DNA of 64,000 bases from contig MU401499.1 in NCBI GenBank assembly GCA_022579005.1, positions 124,001-188,000 of the forward strand. The letters are read 5' to 3'. The first letter of the stretch is position 1. Every line of letters begins with the position of its first letter. The position numbers were made by a program, and so were the translations under genes. The DNA comes from Poronia punctata (Eukaryota; Ascomycota; Sordariomycetes; Xylariales; Xylariaceae). The notes beneath the pieces are model-generated. The model worked only from the letters and a program-made list of their open reading frames with translations. It ran no database searches and was not told the DNA's origin. Below are positions 1-11,429 of the stretch, piece by piece.

Positions 1-721
1 CGTAGGCCTCGCCCGACAGAGGAGATAGGTAGAACATATACTTACTAGTATGTAGAAAATCGTAAAAACGCTGGCTTTCCGTACCGCAATGACAAGAGTG
101 GTAAGAACTGCTTGTTCAGTCCTGCGGATGAGCAAGCGGGTAGGTAATAGGTAGGTAACCGTGAGCTCTACCATCTCCGTCTAGAGACGGGGACAATCAA
201 GGCAATGCGGCTCATTTCCTAGTTTAGCACTAAACAAAGTGAAAATAAACAAAGTGAGAGTAAGCCCTCTGCTTAGTCAAAACAGGGGTGGACTGACTGG
301 GGCCGAAGGGCTTGCTTATGACCGACAAGTCTCGCCCTTGATCCTGTAGAAGGACTGTCGAGACAAACATCTAGAGTTTAAGTTAACTAGGTTAGGACAC
401 TTTAAATGCCCTCCTCCAGGACTCCTTCCGGATGTGACTCATTGAGATGTCTAACATGAGAAACATCTGCGCTTACACATCACATGCAAGGTAGGATGTG
501 ATGAGTTAAATACATACTCCGTAAGTAACACCTACTCGTACTTAGGAACGGCAGACCGACCACCGATGGGTTTCTCGTCCGGGCATTGAGCCGACCCCAC
601 TGAGTGTATAAGTAGGTAACTTAGATTCTTGTTTTGTATTCTGCTTTTAGTATTTGGAGTCATCACCTCATGTCACAAATCATCAGGTCCAGACAGACGC
701 CACGAACTAGATAGGCAGGTG
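1..721. other. intergenic, no gene seen
   Basis: No ORF or spliced coding pattern is visible. The stretch carries several TAGGTA-type motifs (around 137-160 and 610-620) of the kind that recur in intergenic DNA throughout the window. It lies downstream of the SET-domain gene and should include its 3' untranslated region. Confidence 0.6.
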
Positions 722-2734
722 TCATCTCTCCCTTCTATACCTACAGCTCCTCTCCCCACAGAGACATTTCTTATCTAGTCCCTTCCAGTAATTTTCCGAA
801 TAATCGACCGTGATCTCCGAACCCGCTTCGATCCCTTTACTAACCAGGATGATACGCTGCGTGTTCAACCAAGTAAACCTCTGATACTGCGAGTTTGCAT
901 TACAGCTGTGGTTGACGAAGCGGGTAAAATTCCCTTCCCGTCCTTGCCATATCTGATAGTGTCTTGCACCTACAGTACTTTCCATGACGTCGACATCGCT
1001 GAGACCCTTTGTGATAACTCCGACAAACTCCCCAATAGCAGCCCCCCTCTCAAAGGCGCATAGAGCCATGAGTCCGTTATTGCGACCCCTGGTGCGAAAC
1101 ACCTGCACCGGGGGCGGGGGAGGCGTGGCGCATCCGAATAAGGACGGGAAACAATAACAGCAGTTGAGTTTGGGGTCGTCGGACTGTTCTTGCGAACATA
1201 CCTCGCATAGGGGTAAATTGGACACCCGCATCAAAGCGCCAGACGACGGGGGTTTCCAGCGGGGATCTTCACTACCCCACACTGCTTGGTCCATGACCGA
1301 CTCCTCGATATGTCGGTATTCGAAATCCGGATCCCACTGTAGATATGTCTGCCGTAGCGGTACCGGGGGCGAGCCATCCGGATCGACGACCCAATCGTGA
1401 GGGTGGCCCGAGTACAGTCTTTGCGTCGACTCACCGACTATGAACAGTAGCCGTCGCCATCCAGGGTTCATGGTATCAGCCGCTACCTCCAACGCGGGCC
1501 GCAGGTTTCTGAGCCGTTGCATGCTGTCCTTGTCAAAGCCTATGCGGTATTTGCAGAAGCGGTATATGCCCATGCCCGCGAATACCAATGCAACCCAACC
1601 ACCGGTGTCCTTGATCTCCTTGTAACCGCGCCAGATGGCCATCTTGTTTCGCAGGTCTTTCTCCGACCAGCCAAAGTTGGCCGAAGCCTCTACTAGCGCC
1701 GCTTTACGGTGCTTCGTATGCGACGTTTTTGGGTCGCTGGCCTGCATATGTTCGACATAGGCATCGAAATATTCTATCCATCGCGCCTGCACGACCACCT
1801 CCACCGATCTGCAAGTGCGGCTTGCCTGGGTAACTTTCCGGCAGAAGATTGTCGTGTCATTGAATTGCACACCTGTAGAACAAGGTCTGCTTAGCAACGG
1901 AAGCGACAAGCCAATGTTAGACATGTCCTTCGGGGCCGCGGCATCATCGAGAACAGGCGGCTGAACGAACTGACCCAGAAGCGCTACCGGATCTATGCCC
2001 AGGCCAGTGTGGAGCTGTTCCCAGATGCCGATGATGAGCTTGTCCAGAGTCGAGGGTTTCAGTGCGTAACCGACTGCCTCAGCTTTCCGGCGTTTGGGAA
2101 AGTTTTCGTCCAAGACCTGCATCTGCCGCTGGGTATCGTCCTCCACCACGGTGGCGACACGCCGAATAGGCCGCAAACCACTGATTGCTGTCCTCGAGCC
2201 ATTCCCATCGACCGCCTGTTGGCTGCCTGGCGTGGGGGGGTCTGTCTCTACTACTTGCCTCTTCTCCTTCGTGTTAGCGCCATGGCCAGGCGGGCAATGC
2301 GACATATCATCGTGAGGCTTGGATGATAGAGGCACAATGATGCCGGATGTCGGCTCGGCATACCGCTGGCCATCGTCCCTTCTGGTATGTGCTCCGTGCC
2401 GAGAAGTGGCGAACCTGGGCGGGACGACCTTGGTCAGATCAATGACTTGCTACTCAATAAATAGGTTAGGTTAGTTATCGCCTATATCCAAGACACAACC
2501 GTCTCCCGCACACCGTCTGAGACATACGGAAATGACGAGGCCAGGTAACGGTCCATGTTTCTGCCGCGCATTTCCATCATCAGACAATCGGGCTTGAATT
2601 TGCGCCTCAATGTGAAGCCTTGGCTCATTAAGCTGCGCGAAACAAGCCCAGTCGATATTTGCATCGGTCAGTTCGTCGGCAATAACGTTGGCCAGCTGCC
2701 GACGAAGTGTCGCTATCTCATCACTTGACAGCAT
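722..2734 (-). CDS. SET-domain protein, putative lysine methyltransferase
   Basis: Two-exon model, 644 codons before the stop: exon 1 2734-2528, intron 2527-2450, exon 2 2449-722. The long uninterrupted frame has no ATG near its 5' end (its first start-like codon, at 2335, is GTG) and stays open upstream to 2449 with coding-like sequence. A donor GTATGT, CTAAC branch points and a TAG acceptor join it in frame to a short exon that starts with a true ATG at 2734. The last ~124 residues form a SET domain: a GRNNGL start, the catalytic NHSCNAN segment, ITVDYSENYW, and a post-SET CxCG...C cluster. Such domains transfer methyl groups from S-adenosylmethionine to lysines. A Cys-rich patch and a proline run precede SET; the N-terminal ~500 residues match nothing I recognise. 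The substrate (histone or other) cannot be told. Confidence 0.8.
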
Positions 2735-5700
2735 ATCTTTATCATTGTCGTGTGCGCCTGGCTGTTACACTGAAATTATGTTTACAAAGAGGCTCGGAGA
2801 GCTTGACTCTACACATACCCGTACATGGAACACGGTGCCCAGGTGCCTGGTTGCTTTGGAAATGGCGGTCGGATGACGTCGGTTATGGGGGACCGGGTAT
2901 GGATATTGGCAATACCTACCGGTAGCTCCAGTTTGGCCGGGCGGTAGAAGTGGAAAAAAGAGGGTACCTAAGTAAGTAAGTACTTAGCCAGCCTAGCGCC
3001 TAGGTAGGTCCCTAAAACCTAGAGGCTAGAAGAGTCCCCAAGCTCCATCCGACTCCGTATGGTATCACCGAGTCCCGTGCCGCTGGATTGAGGCCGTCTC
3101 TTCATTGATCTTTCTTGGACCGCTCGGGGGTACTCTCAAAATAACATCCTCAAAGGCCAATTGGTATTTCAACCCCTTAAATCAGACGGTCTTGGTTGCT
3201 CTCTTGTCAATTGTCTTCGCCAAGAGTCCAAAATCCCGCTCGGCATAGTGAGACACGAAGGATTGATCATTGAATACGCGTAAGCTGGCAAACTAGCAAG
3301 CTGAAAAACAAATATGGTCTGTTGGACGCCACTAAATGCGAGTTTGTCTTGATTTGATGCAGGTGGCAGAGCAGGTGGCTTCCTAGTCACAGTTGTGATG
3401 AGCCGTGATGATGCCTAAAAAGGTTAATAATGCCACCATCTAGGCTAGCTGACTTGGTTGCTAGACATGACCACATGGAAGCATTTGCGAAATTGAAACG
3501 AGCTAAAAATGGCATTCCACATCAAATGTGATTATGGACATCAACCTTGAAAGTGCTCGAGTCGAGTGGGCGTAAAAAGGCTCACAATCTCGACCACATT
3601 GAGGCTCATGTGCATATGTATGTGCAAGTTGCATACAGCCTACAGCCTATAGGTAGGACGTCGGTATGTTATAAGGGTAGAGTAGGTACCTACCCAGATT
3701 AAGTACTCATTGCGTTTTGCTCAGCAGTCTGCCAACTCAGTGTGATTTTTTGCCTTGTTCTTTCCGTCCATGGGCGTCCCTACCTACGAGACGGCTTCTT
3801 CTTGTTTGCAGGACACCGTGGGTGACCACTTTGTAGCACCGTTGCCTACAATGCCAGCTTTTTTGTCTTTATATGCCACCCAAGTGAAGATTAAGGCCAC
3901 GGAAATTGTTATGGTCTTACACACACGTAGAAGGTAGGTAGGTTACCTTGCCACATCATATCTACAAAGGCATTGTTCAAAGCACATCAAGCATAGCCAT
4001 ACCAATCGTACATATACGTGTACATGCACGTATGCATGGACTTCCGTAAGTGCCTACTTTCAAACCCTTCGGATGGATGAACCGGTGCGGCGATATGGCC
4101 CACTGCGTTACTCCTTCCTACCGGGTCATACCTTCCGATCCAAAGGCTTGGGAGCCTCTTAGTCGATCTTGTTGGGCTAGTCATGGCTTTCCGTTCAAAG
4201 GACGAGCCTTCCCTGGAACGTGCTAGAAAATTAAGAAAGGAGGCAGTTGCGTCTGATGGCATGAAACGTGCAAGGGCAGTCTAATAACATACGAGTATTT
4301 CTCCTAGTTCTGAATATTTCCACGCCAGGGGCATTCCTCCTTCGTAGCTCCGCTCATCATTATATTCACTACTAATGGCTTTTTACTGTGTAGTTGGTGT
4401 TCAAACCCCGGTATTAACACTCTTTGACGTTTATTCTGATGATAGAGCGAAGGGCCTCGATATATCTCATCGTCAGTCATCAAAGATATGTCGTGGCCCA
4501 CAATAACCAACATGAGGCACTGCTTGCACGCATCTCTCTCTATCCAGAGAATATATGACATCTCGGGCGCATACTATATATACGCGTACACGTGGCTGAG
4601 CATATGTACCCAAATATGCATATTTTCCCTGCAGGAACAATATTGCGGCGATTCCAGTCGGGTATAGCTATCCCTGTTGCTTTGCCAGCTACTCCGTCGC
4701 TCGCCTACAGTTATTAAATTCGACGTCATTGCCATGGCCTCGGTCCATGTGGTTCTAGGGAAACAAAAGCCTTCTATCCGCTTATTGCCGAAGCAGTAAA
4801 GCCGAAGATATCTCACCTCTAGGTTACGTGATTTCATCAACGAGCGCAGTGGATATCCGAAGCATCGAGAGGCTCTCCCATATCAGGTCGGGCGTTCTTC
4901 GGTGCGATGTGTGGCGTGCTGGTATCCTCGCTTCCCAGCTATCAATTTCTGCTATGTTGCTATGACTATCTTCTCCACCAGCCCCCCTTCTTTGGTCGGC
5001 CTTGGTCGCTTTCGAATGGGCCATGATGATGAATCCCGCGACCTTTCTGCCGCTATACGACCTCCAATGCCAACACCTCCTCGAGGGCGAGATGTTTATT
5101 ACGGGCTTCAGTTATTATTCGTTGCCAGTCGGTGGGATCTAGTGAAATATGTTACTAGGCGCGTAACGTTCTTTCGGTGTCATAGCCGACCAGCGCAATT
5201 ATCATAGATGAGGCTAGTATCTTCAGCTCCACGGTAGTCGCCTTATCAAAGTCAGGATCGGCCGATCAGGACGGATACTACGAGTATGAGGAAAGAAACA
5301 GGCGCTAGTTGCGATCCCCTACCTACCTACCTTGCTTCATCGGCGGTACGTGTACGTGTAGCAAGGTAAGCTACCACGATGGCTTACCATCGTCCCCTGT
5401 CAATCAATATACACCTGATGCCCGTCTCCCGCGGGGCGGTGGAGATATTGAGTAGATATGCACAATTTTTAGCTCGTAATCTTACTGTACGCGCACACAT
5501 TCGGTACATTTCCTAGGGATCTGAAGGAATTTCTACTTGCGATGAGCCATTCCTATATTCCCATGGGTCGACTAATGGTTGTCGCGTGTTCTCAGCTCGG
5601 AGTCCTGGGCTTTTGCGACTACACCTCGTCTACTACTTTCTTAGCGACCTGGCACGCTGGCGTGGCTGGCATACCCAGAGTGCCAGACCTCATCACGAGA

Positions 5701-6063
5701 GAAACAGTAGTATCGGCAAGGCGAACAGAAACGGCAATTGATCAGCCTCAGCGTGGGACGCCTTATGCGCTTAATATAATTCATCAAGTTCGTGAAGGGG
5801 GAAGCAAGTTTAAGGTCGCATACGGAAGAAGACGATGGTCCGACGTCCACCAACCAAGGCTTTGCAAGCGTCTCCCCACTTGTCTGGTGGTGCCTGGCGC
5901 AGAAGCCCCAGCAGATGGCCTGCAGATGCCCAGAAATGCCCAGACGGCGCCCAGTGAGATTCTCAAACGCTAGTCGCCTGACCAATTAGACCTTATCGTT
6001 TCCGGTATCTGCAACGGGATTACTGCATCGGAATGCCTGCGCGTTTCTTCGCGTGGTAGGAGT

Positions 6064-6070
6064 TTTAGCC
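6064..6070 (-). promoter_or_regulatory. candidate Xyr1/XlnR binding site
   Basis: The minus strand reads GGCTAAA, matching the GGCTAA core described for the cellulase/xylanase activators XlnR and Xyr1, about 465 bp upstream of the LPMO start codon. The motif is short and expected by chance every few kb; only its position before a lignocellulose-degrading gene makes it interesting. Confidence 0.3.
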
Positions 6071-6280
6071 GGGTCTTGGGATTCCGTATTGGGTAACACG
6101 GAACGACCCAGCTCCGACCCTGTCCACGTCCTCTCCGAAGAACCATGCTAGAACCTTGCTAGAAACCATGCACTTCACTCAGGCTGCCCTTATCTGAGCA
6201 TCGTCTTCGCGATTCCATCCCAAGCTCGGTCGCGGAGAGACATGAAATAATAGCGCCGACAAAAGGGGCCCCCTTGACCC

Positions 6281-6286
6281 CCCCAG
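6281..6286 (-). promoter_or_regulatory. candidate CreA/Cre1 site
   Basis: The minus strand reads CTGGGG, fitting the SYGGRG consensus of the carbon-catabolite repressor CreA/Cre1, about 250 bp upstream of the LPMO start. Degenerate motif; functional status is inference. Confidence 0.25.
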
Positions 6287-6430
6287 TACGTCATACGTTG
6301 GGCCTGAAACGCGGCATTCGAGATTGAGCTGCCGACTCCATCCGGCAACGCGTCCCGGATTATGGGGAAGGCCAAGCTTTCGCAACCATGTTGTGTAATA
6401 TTAGTGCAGTTATGCCAACCCAAAGCTAGG

Positions 6431-6438
6431 TATATATA
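6431..6438 (+). promoter_or_regulatory. TATA box of the LPMO gene
   Basis: TATATATA followed by AGG sits about 100 bp upstream of the LPMO ATG at 6535, a typical spacing for a strongly inducible fungal secreted-enzyme gene with a short 5' leader. Confidence 0.6.
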
Positions 6439-6534
6439 AGGATCTCCCATGCGCCGTTGATCGCCTCGTTGGATTTTTTGCTTCTGCACGGAACAGTACA
6501 GTCTACAGCACTATCTGCCCGCAACAACTTCAAG

Positions 6535-7360
6535 ATGCCTTCAGTCCAGTCAGTCGCAGCTTTCGCTCTTCCCCTTATCGGGATGGCCTCGGCCCACGGT
6601 TACGTGTCCGGCGTCAAGGTCAACGGCGGCGAGCTCGTCGAGGGTGCCAACCCCAACTGGTACTACCAGCCCGAAGGTAGCGCTCCCGAGACTCCCGGCT
6701 GGCAGGCTCTGAACCAGGACAACGGCTTCGTCACCCCCGATGCCTTCGGCACCGACGATATTGCTTGCCACAAGAGTGCCACGCCTGGCCAGACGTACAT
6801 CGAGGCCTCGGCCGGTGATACCCTGACCATCTACTGGAACACCTGGCCCGACACCCACAAGGGCCCTGTCATCAACTACCTCGCCAAGTGCAGCGGTATG
6901 TATCTTTTGTTCTTCTTTTTCCTCTAGATGGTTGTGACGAGAGAAAAAATGTTAACGCGGCATCATAGGCGAATGCACCGAGGCTAGCCCTGGTGACCTC
7001 TCCTTTACCAAGGTCTCCGAGGAGGGTCTGCTCTCCGGCAGCAACCCCGGCACCTGGGCCACCGACACCCTGATCGAGCAGGACTTCAGCGCCGACCTCA
7101 CGCTCCCCTCTGGCCTCGCGCCCGGCAACTACGTCCTCCGCCACGAGATCATCGCCCTCCACTCCGCTGGCAGCGCCAACGGTGCCCAGGCCTACCCCCA
7201 GTGCCTCAACCTCAAGATCGGCGGCAGCGGTTCGACCGCTCTGCCCAGCGGCGAGCCCGCCACCTCCTTGTACACTGCCGAGGACCCGGGCATCCTCTTC
7301 AGCCTCTACGGCGATTTCGACAGCTACTCCATCCCCGGCCCCGAGGTCTGGAGCGGTTAA
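6535..7360 (+). CDS. AA9 lytic polysaccharide monooxygenase
   Basis: Two exons, 6535-6895 and 6969-7360, with a 73 bp intron, give 250 residues. A signal peptide (1-20) ends so that the mature protein starts with His21, the N-terminal copper ligand of the histidine brace. His108 (in DTHKGP) is the second ligand; His185, Gln194 and Tyr196 (AQAYPQC) match the second-shell His/Gln and axial Tyr of AA9. Cysteines 78/199 and 119/123 fit the two family disulfides. Known AA9 enzymes oxidatively cleave cellulose, and some cleave hemicelluloses, outside the cell with O2/H2O2 and an electron donor. No linker or CBM1 follows the catalytic domain. The promoter has a TATA box and possible Xyr1/CreA sites, consistent with induction on plant material. 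The in-frame ATG at 6457 would bury the signal peptide, so 6535 was chosen. Confidence 0.95.
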
Positions 7361-7632
7361 GACAACCCCGTTCTATAGTAATACTGTTGCTTGGGTTCTG
7401 TACTGTAGTGGTGCGGCGGGGAAGGGTTTTTGGTGGAGGTCATTAGAATTCATGCATTATTTGTTTGTCATGTTCAGCATAGATAGCGTTGCCATTTAAT
7501 GATGCATGAATAAGACGTTGTTGTCCAATCTATTTAATGAAAGTCCGTTTTTAATTTTCTTGATGTGCTCTACATATTCACATGCCTGGATTCAAGGCAG
7601 GGTTTTATAAGGATTCCACTTTATATTATCCT

Positions 7633-7654
7633 CCCCCCCCCCCCCCCCTTTTTT
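7633..7654. repeat. poly(C)-poly(T) tract
   Basis: A run of 16 C followed by 6 T, in the 3' flank of the LPMO gene. Homopolymer length is error-prone in assemblies. Confidence 0.8.
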
Positions 7655-7932
7655 AAGCTTATATTTCTGAATATCATCTTTATACGTCTGTTTAGCGTCT
7701 TTTATTAATTTCCCATTTCCCATTTCTTTTTTTCTTTTCTTTTGCTTCTTTGACCTGTTAAAGTTAGTATAGGAAAGTGGTCAAGAACTGCTTTAATCTC
7801 TCACTTTTTTTTCTTTTGACACCTGTTCATGTTATTGTTAGTATAAGAACGTGGTTTAGTACTACCTTAGTTTCCCCCCTTTTCCCTTCCTTTTCAAATC
7901 TGTTCAAGTTACCTATGTACCTAGGTTAGTAT

Positions 7933-8154
7933 TTATTGAAGTTGCGGGGGAAGTTGTGGCCAAAGGGAGCCAGGACTATCATTGTTAGCAGATGTCTTCT
8001 TCCTAGCATTGTCGTTGTCCTTGTTTTCATTAGATGGATCAAAAGAAGATGCGGCAACGTACTTTATAGTATTATGCGGGAAATCCATCCCGAATGCTAC
8101 GGCGGCGGCGTGTGTGGCGTTCTTGGCGGCGTCGGTACTTGTTTTGGACTGCAT
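7933..8154 (-). CDS. possible small protein, 73 aa, unknown
   Basis: A true ATG at 8154 opens a 73-codon frame. The translation is Ala-rich at the start and then hydrophilic, rich in Asn, Asp, Lys and Ser, ending in a Pro/Gln stretch; it has no signal peptide, membrane segment or known motif. Its composition is more protein-like than other short frames nearby, and the first third uses GC-ending Ala codons, but length alone does not distinguish it from chance. It could equally be an exon of a larger gene I cannot assemble. Confidence 0.2.
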   Translation of the reverse strand: MQSKTSTDAAKNATHAAAVAFGMDFPHNTIKYVAASSFDPSNENKDNDNARKKTSANNDSPGSLWPQLPPQLQ

Positions 8155-9452
8155 GGTGGCGTTTTATTTTATTTTAGCGTGTAGTAGGGGATGTGATTCG
8201 AGTACACGTACTTTACTTACAAGTATGTAAATAGGGGGGGGGGGGTAGGTTAGGGGGTGTGGGATGTGGCTTTTTATGATGAAAGATAGGGGGAGGTACG
8301 TCTTATATTAACTGATTATTTTATAATACTTGCAATTAACATTCTTCAATTACGAGTATATCACAGTAGATGTTTGTAAAAACGGGTCCTTATGTACTAC
8401 AAACACGGCAAATGGAGATGTTAAACGTATTTAGAGTTACATCACAGCGTCTTTGTGGGTTTTTTATTTTTAGAGCTTACTGTCTATCTAGTAACTAACA
8501 ATTCTATTGTCTAACTAGTAGTGTAGTGTGTTGTCAATTAAACCCCCCAAACGATAAAGTTACGCTGAAGGGGTAGTTAGTCTACATAAGCTAAGCTATA
8601 AAACGAGTACAGGCAGAGTTTGGGAATATGTGGACGAGGTACCGTAATTCTCTAAAGAAAGGATGTATCGTGTTAATACCTCACAAGTAGGTTGTCAGTA
8701 TACGTACGTACTTACGCAACAAAGGAAGATCCAAGTCAGCATGCCCAAATCCCTCCCACAGCTCCGTCATCCCCAATAGTCTCAAGCTCCGGCGCTCAGG
8801 CATTATTGCCGACAAAATAAGTGTATTAGGTACCTCTCCGGACTTGCGTAGCCGATTGTCTTGGAGTCGAGAGAAATACGCGAAACTTCCATATGACCCT
8901 TCGGGTTCGGGGTTAGATTTGTTGTACTCCAGGTAAGTATATAAGAGTGCGTGCTACCTCATGTTGGTATGATTCCCATGTCGTTCCGTGAGATCCTTCA
9001 TATATATTGTTGATGCTTAGTAGTGAGCCGAGGCCATAACACGTTGGTTGTCCATGTCTCCCTCTTCTTATTCCATTGCCTACTAATTTATCAACTCAGC
9101 AACTAGGAGGGTACCTATTAGCTATCCTGCTCCTATCGAGGCGTCTTGAACAAAAAGACAACAAGCCCCTCGCGAGTCGCGACCTCCTGACACCCCCGGG
9201 CTCCACTGTCCAGAAAAGGAGTCAAGCAAGTGAAGCACCCAGTTTGTCAAACATAGCATTTCGAACCTAGTCTACCCTTGAACTTGCTCTCCCGCAAAGA
9301 ATCTATTCGCTGTCGTGCTTTCACAATAATCTAACTCGGATATAGTCCAGCAGCTAGGTAGGTACTTTACTTATCAAGTCCCTCCTTGTCATGGTCAGAC
9401 GTAACTCGCGACGGTACATCATGCTGAATATCATCAAAGATCAATCCTACTA

Positions 9453-9513
9453 CACATACATACATACATACATACATACATACATACATACATACCTACA
9501 TTACATACATACA
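9453..9513. repeat. TACA/ACAT microsatellite
   Basis: About ten perfect four-base units, then two or three units after interruptions (CCTACATT). It lies in the spacer between the LPMO and chitinase genes. Confidence 0.85.
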
Positions 9514-10124
9514 TGTAGATACGCCTCATGAAAAGGTACCGGTAGTACGAAATACCCAGGGTTTCGGGAAAATAAGCGAGATATAACACCAACATCTCAA
9601 GTTTGTCACTGGTGTAAAGTAAGCTCCACTTACATACACGTACTCGTGAGTCGTAGCTAAGTACCCAGTCTTCTCCCTTTCCCTAGAGGACAAAAAATGC
9701 GACGCGCGGATCTAGTCAATCACAGCAAACAATGAATCGGAAAGAGCAATCAGTGTTGTTTCATCAATAGTTTACAAGTAGGTCACCAACCCAGAAAACG
9801 GACTTGCCTCTCGTTACATTTGAACACTTTATAAGAGGGAGGTGGGGAAAAGCTCGGTAATTCGACCAACGGCAAGTGCATTCATTGTACCGCGTAATAC
9901 AGCATATACCCTACAGTCACATTCTCGGTTATATCAGACAGTGACCTGTATGCAGGTACGTACCAATCATGTGTCAGAAATATTGAAAACAATATCTATT
10001 GGTAGTTTGAACTTTTTTGCCCATCGCATGACTGGAAACATACAACCAAAAAACCACCATGCCACCCTATGCCCAAGGTACCCTATCATCGTAGAAATTC
10101 GTAAATGAGAGAACCATGTTTTTC

Positions 10125-11429
10125 TTACATGTTCTTGACATTCTCCTGGATCGCCTTGATATAAGTCAGGTCGGCCGAGTCCTCGCCCAAACTCCAAGCC
10201 ACTGTATCATCGGAACGTGGTTAGCAAAAATGAACAGACAGGGGGATCGTCCTTTGTAGGTCAGGTAGATACTTGTGGGAGAGGTATGTGGAAAAAGCAA
10301 GTAAAATGGTAATGACTTACTAACACCACCCAAGCTCTTGGCCTTGACAATCTTCTCAAACTTCTGCGAGATGAAATCGGGCGTGTCCCAAGTCCAGAAC
10401 TTCTTCGTCGCAGCATCGTAATACCACTCGCCACCCTCCTCCTCATCGGCAATACCTTGACCGGCAACCTCTACACCCTCGAGGAAGGTGGTGGCGCCGG
10501 ATTTACCCGTGTCGGTGCCACTCTCGTCCTCGAGCACGTCAGTCTGGCAACCGAGGGGCTCGGTGCAGTCCTCGATAGTGGCGAAGAACTTGGCGTAAAA
10601 GGCGAGACCGAGGTTGATCTTGGCCGCGTCCACGCCTAGCTCGATGTACTTCTCTACGGCCTTGAGAGAGCCTTGGACGGAACTGTGGTGGTTTGTGACG
10701 TTGTCGCGTCTGTTCATGAGATCGTATGACATGACCTATTTTGTTTGTGTTAGTTTATGATGATGTGTGCAAAAAAGTCAAGTTGGGAAGTGCTGCGACT
10801 TATAGTTCAAAAAGATCCGAAAATATATAACTTACATTGACGACGTCAACAATGTCGTTAATGGCAGGCACCTTCTCCGCAGTAAAGGCAATCATATCAC
10901 CCTCCTTTCCAGGAACAGCAATGCTCAGCTCCTTATCGCCGATGGCATCCCGAATAGCCTGCAAGAGCAGAGGGTAATTATCAATCTCGTCGACCTTGCC
11001 AGAATTGGGGTTCTGTTTGTAGTCCTCGCCGTTGCCGCCGGGGTACTCCCAGTCGATATCGACACAGTCATATCCGAGAGTGTCGAGCGTGGTGGCAACG
11101 TTCTTGGCAAACGTCGCCCGGGTTTCCTCGGTCTTTTGGCCCGCAGTATACCCGGCCGTCTGTCCCCATCCGCCGATGGCGAGACACATCTTAGTACCCT
11201 CGTCAAAGGACGGTCGCAGCGTCTCGGGCGTGACGAAGGGGGTGAAGGCCGTGCCGGAGTTGAATATGGTTGGGTCCGCGAATGAGGTGATGACGTGTGT
11301 GATTCCCGACATGGCCTCCTTGGCGGGCTGGGCCGGGTGCCATTCATCGTAATACATGGCGAATCTGGGACCGGCGGCAGCAGCGACGCTGGCCATGCTG
11401 GCCACGGTAACGGGCGTTGAGAGATGCAT
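10125..11429 (-). CDS. secreted GH18 chitinase
   Basis: Three exons, 11429-10836, 10735-10321 and 10201-10125 (introns of 100 and 119 bp with GTAAG donors), give 361 residues. An N-terminal hydrophobic stretch ending in AAAAG is a probable signal peptide. The GH18 catalytic motif DxxDxDxE is present at residues 121-128 (DCVDIDWE, Glu128 the proton donor), as are the beta-barrel MSYD motif near 200-203 and the C-terminal MAWSLGED segment created by the last splice. GH18 enzymes hydrolyse chitin with retention by substrate-assisted catalysis. The usual SxGG motif reads AIGG here. There is no chitin-binding module or GPI signal, so the protein should be freely secreted; nutrition, wall remodelling or mycoparasitism are possible roles. 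A TATA-like element lies about 65 bp upstream. Confidence 0.93.

Larger units (their letters stand above)
2735..6534. other. 3.8 kb intergenic, no gene supported
   Basis: Only short overlapping ORFs occur, none with a recognisable domain. On the minus strand between about 3990 and 5020 several short frames have protein-like composition but are split by stops and lack convincing splice joins; they could be decayed coding DNA. TAGGTA/TACCTA motifs are frequent (3000-3010, 3645-3700, 3930-3945, 5320-5335). The right-hand ~500 bp is the promoter of the LPMO gene. Confidence 0.5.
7361..10124. other. 2.8 kb intergenic, tail-to-tail between LPMO and chitinase
   Basis: The region holds AT-rich DNA, homopolymer tracts (C16 near 7633, G12 at about 8234-8245), a TACA microsatellite near 9453 and one weak small ORF on the minus strand at 7933-8154. 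Nothing else looks coding. Both flanking genes point into it, so their 3' ends lie here. Confidence 0.5.

Noticed and set aside
5542..5985. Opposing 114- and 143-codon frames, the minus one with an LVDVG string like HET domains
   Set aside because: Resemblance is limited to about ten residues and none of the following HET motifs is present.
6550..7162. Antisense frames of 96-102 codons over the LPMO exons
   Set aside because: They mirror the GC-rich third-position bias of the real gene on the other strand.
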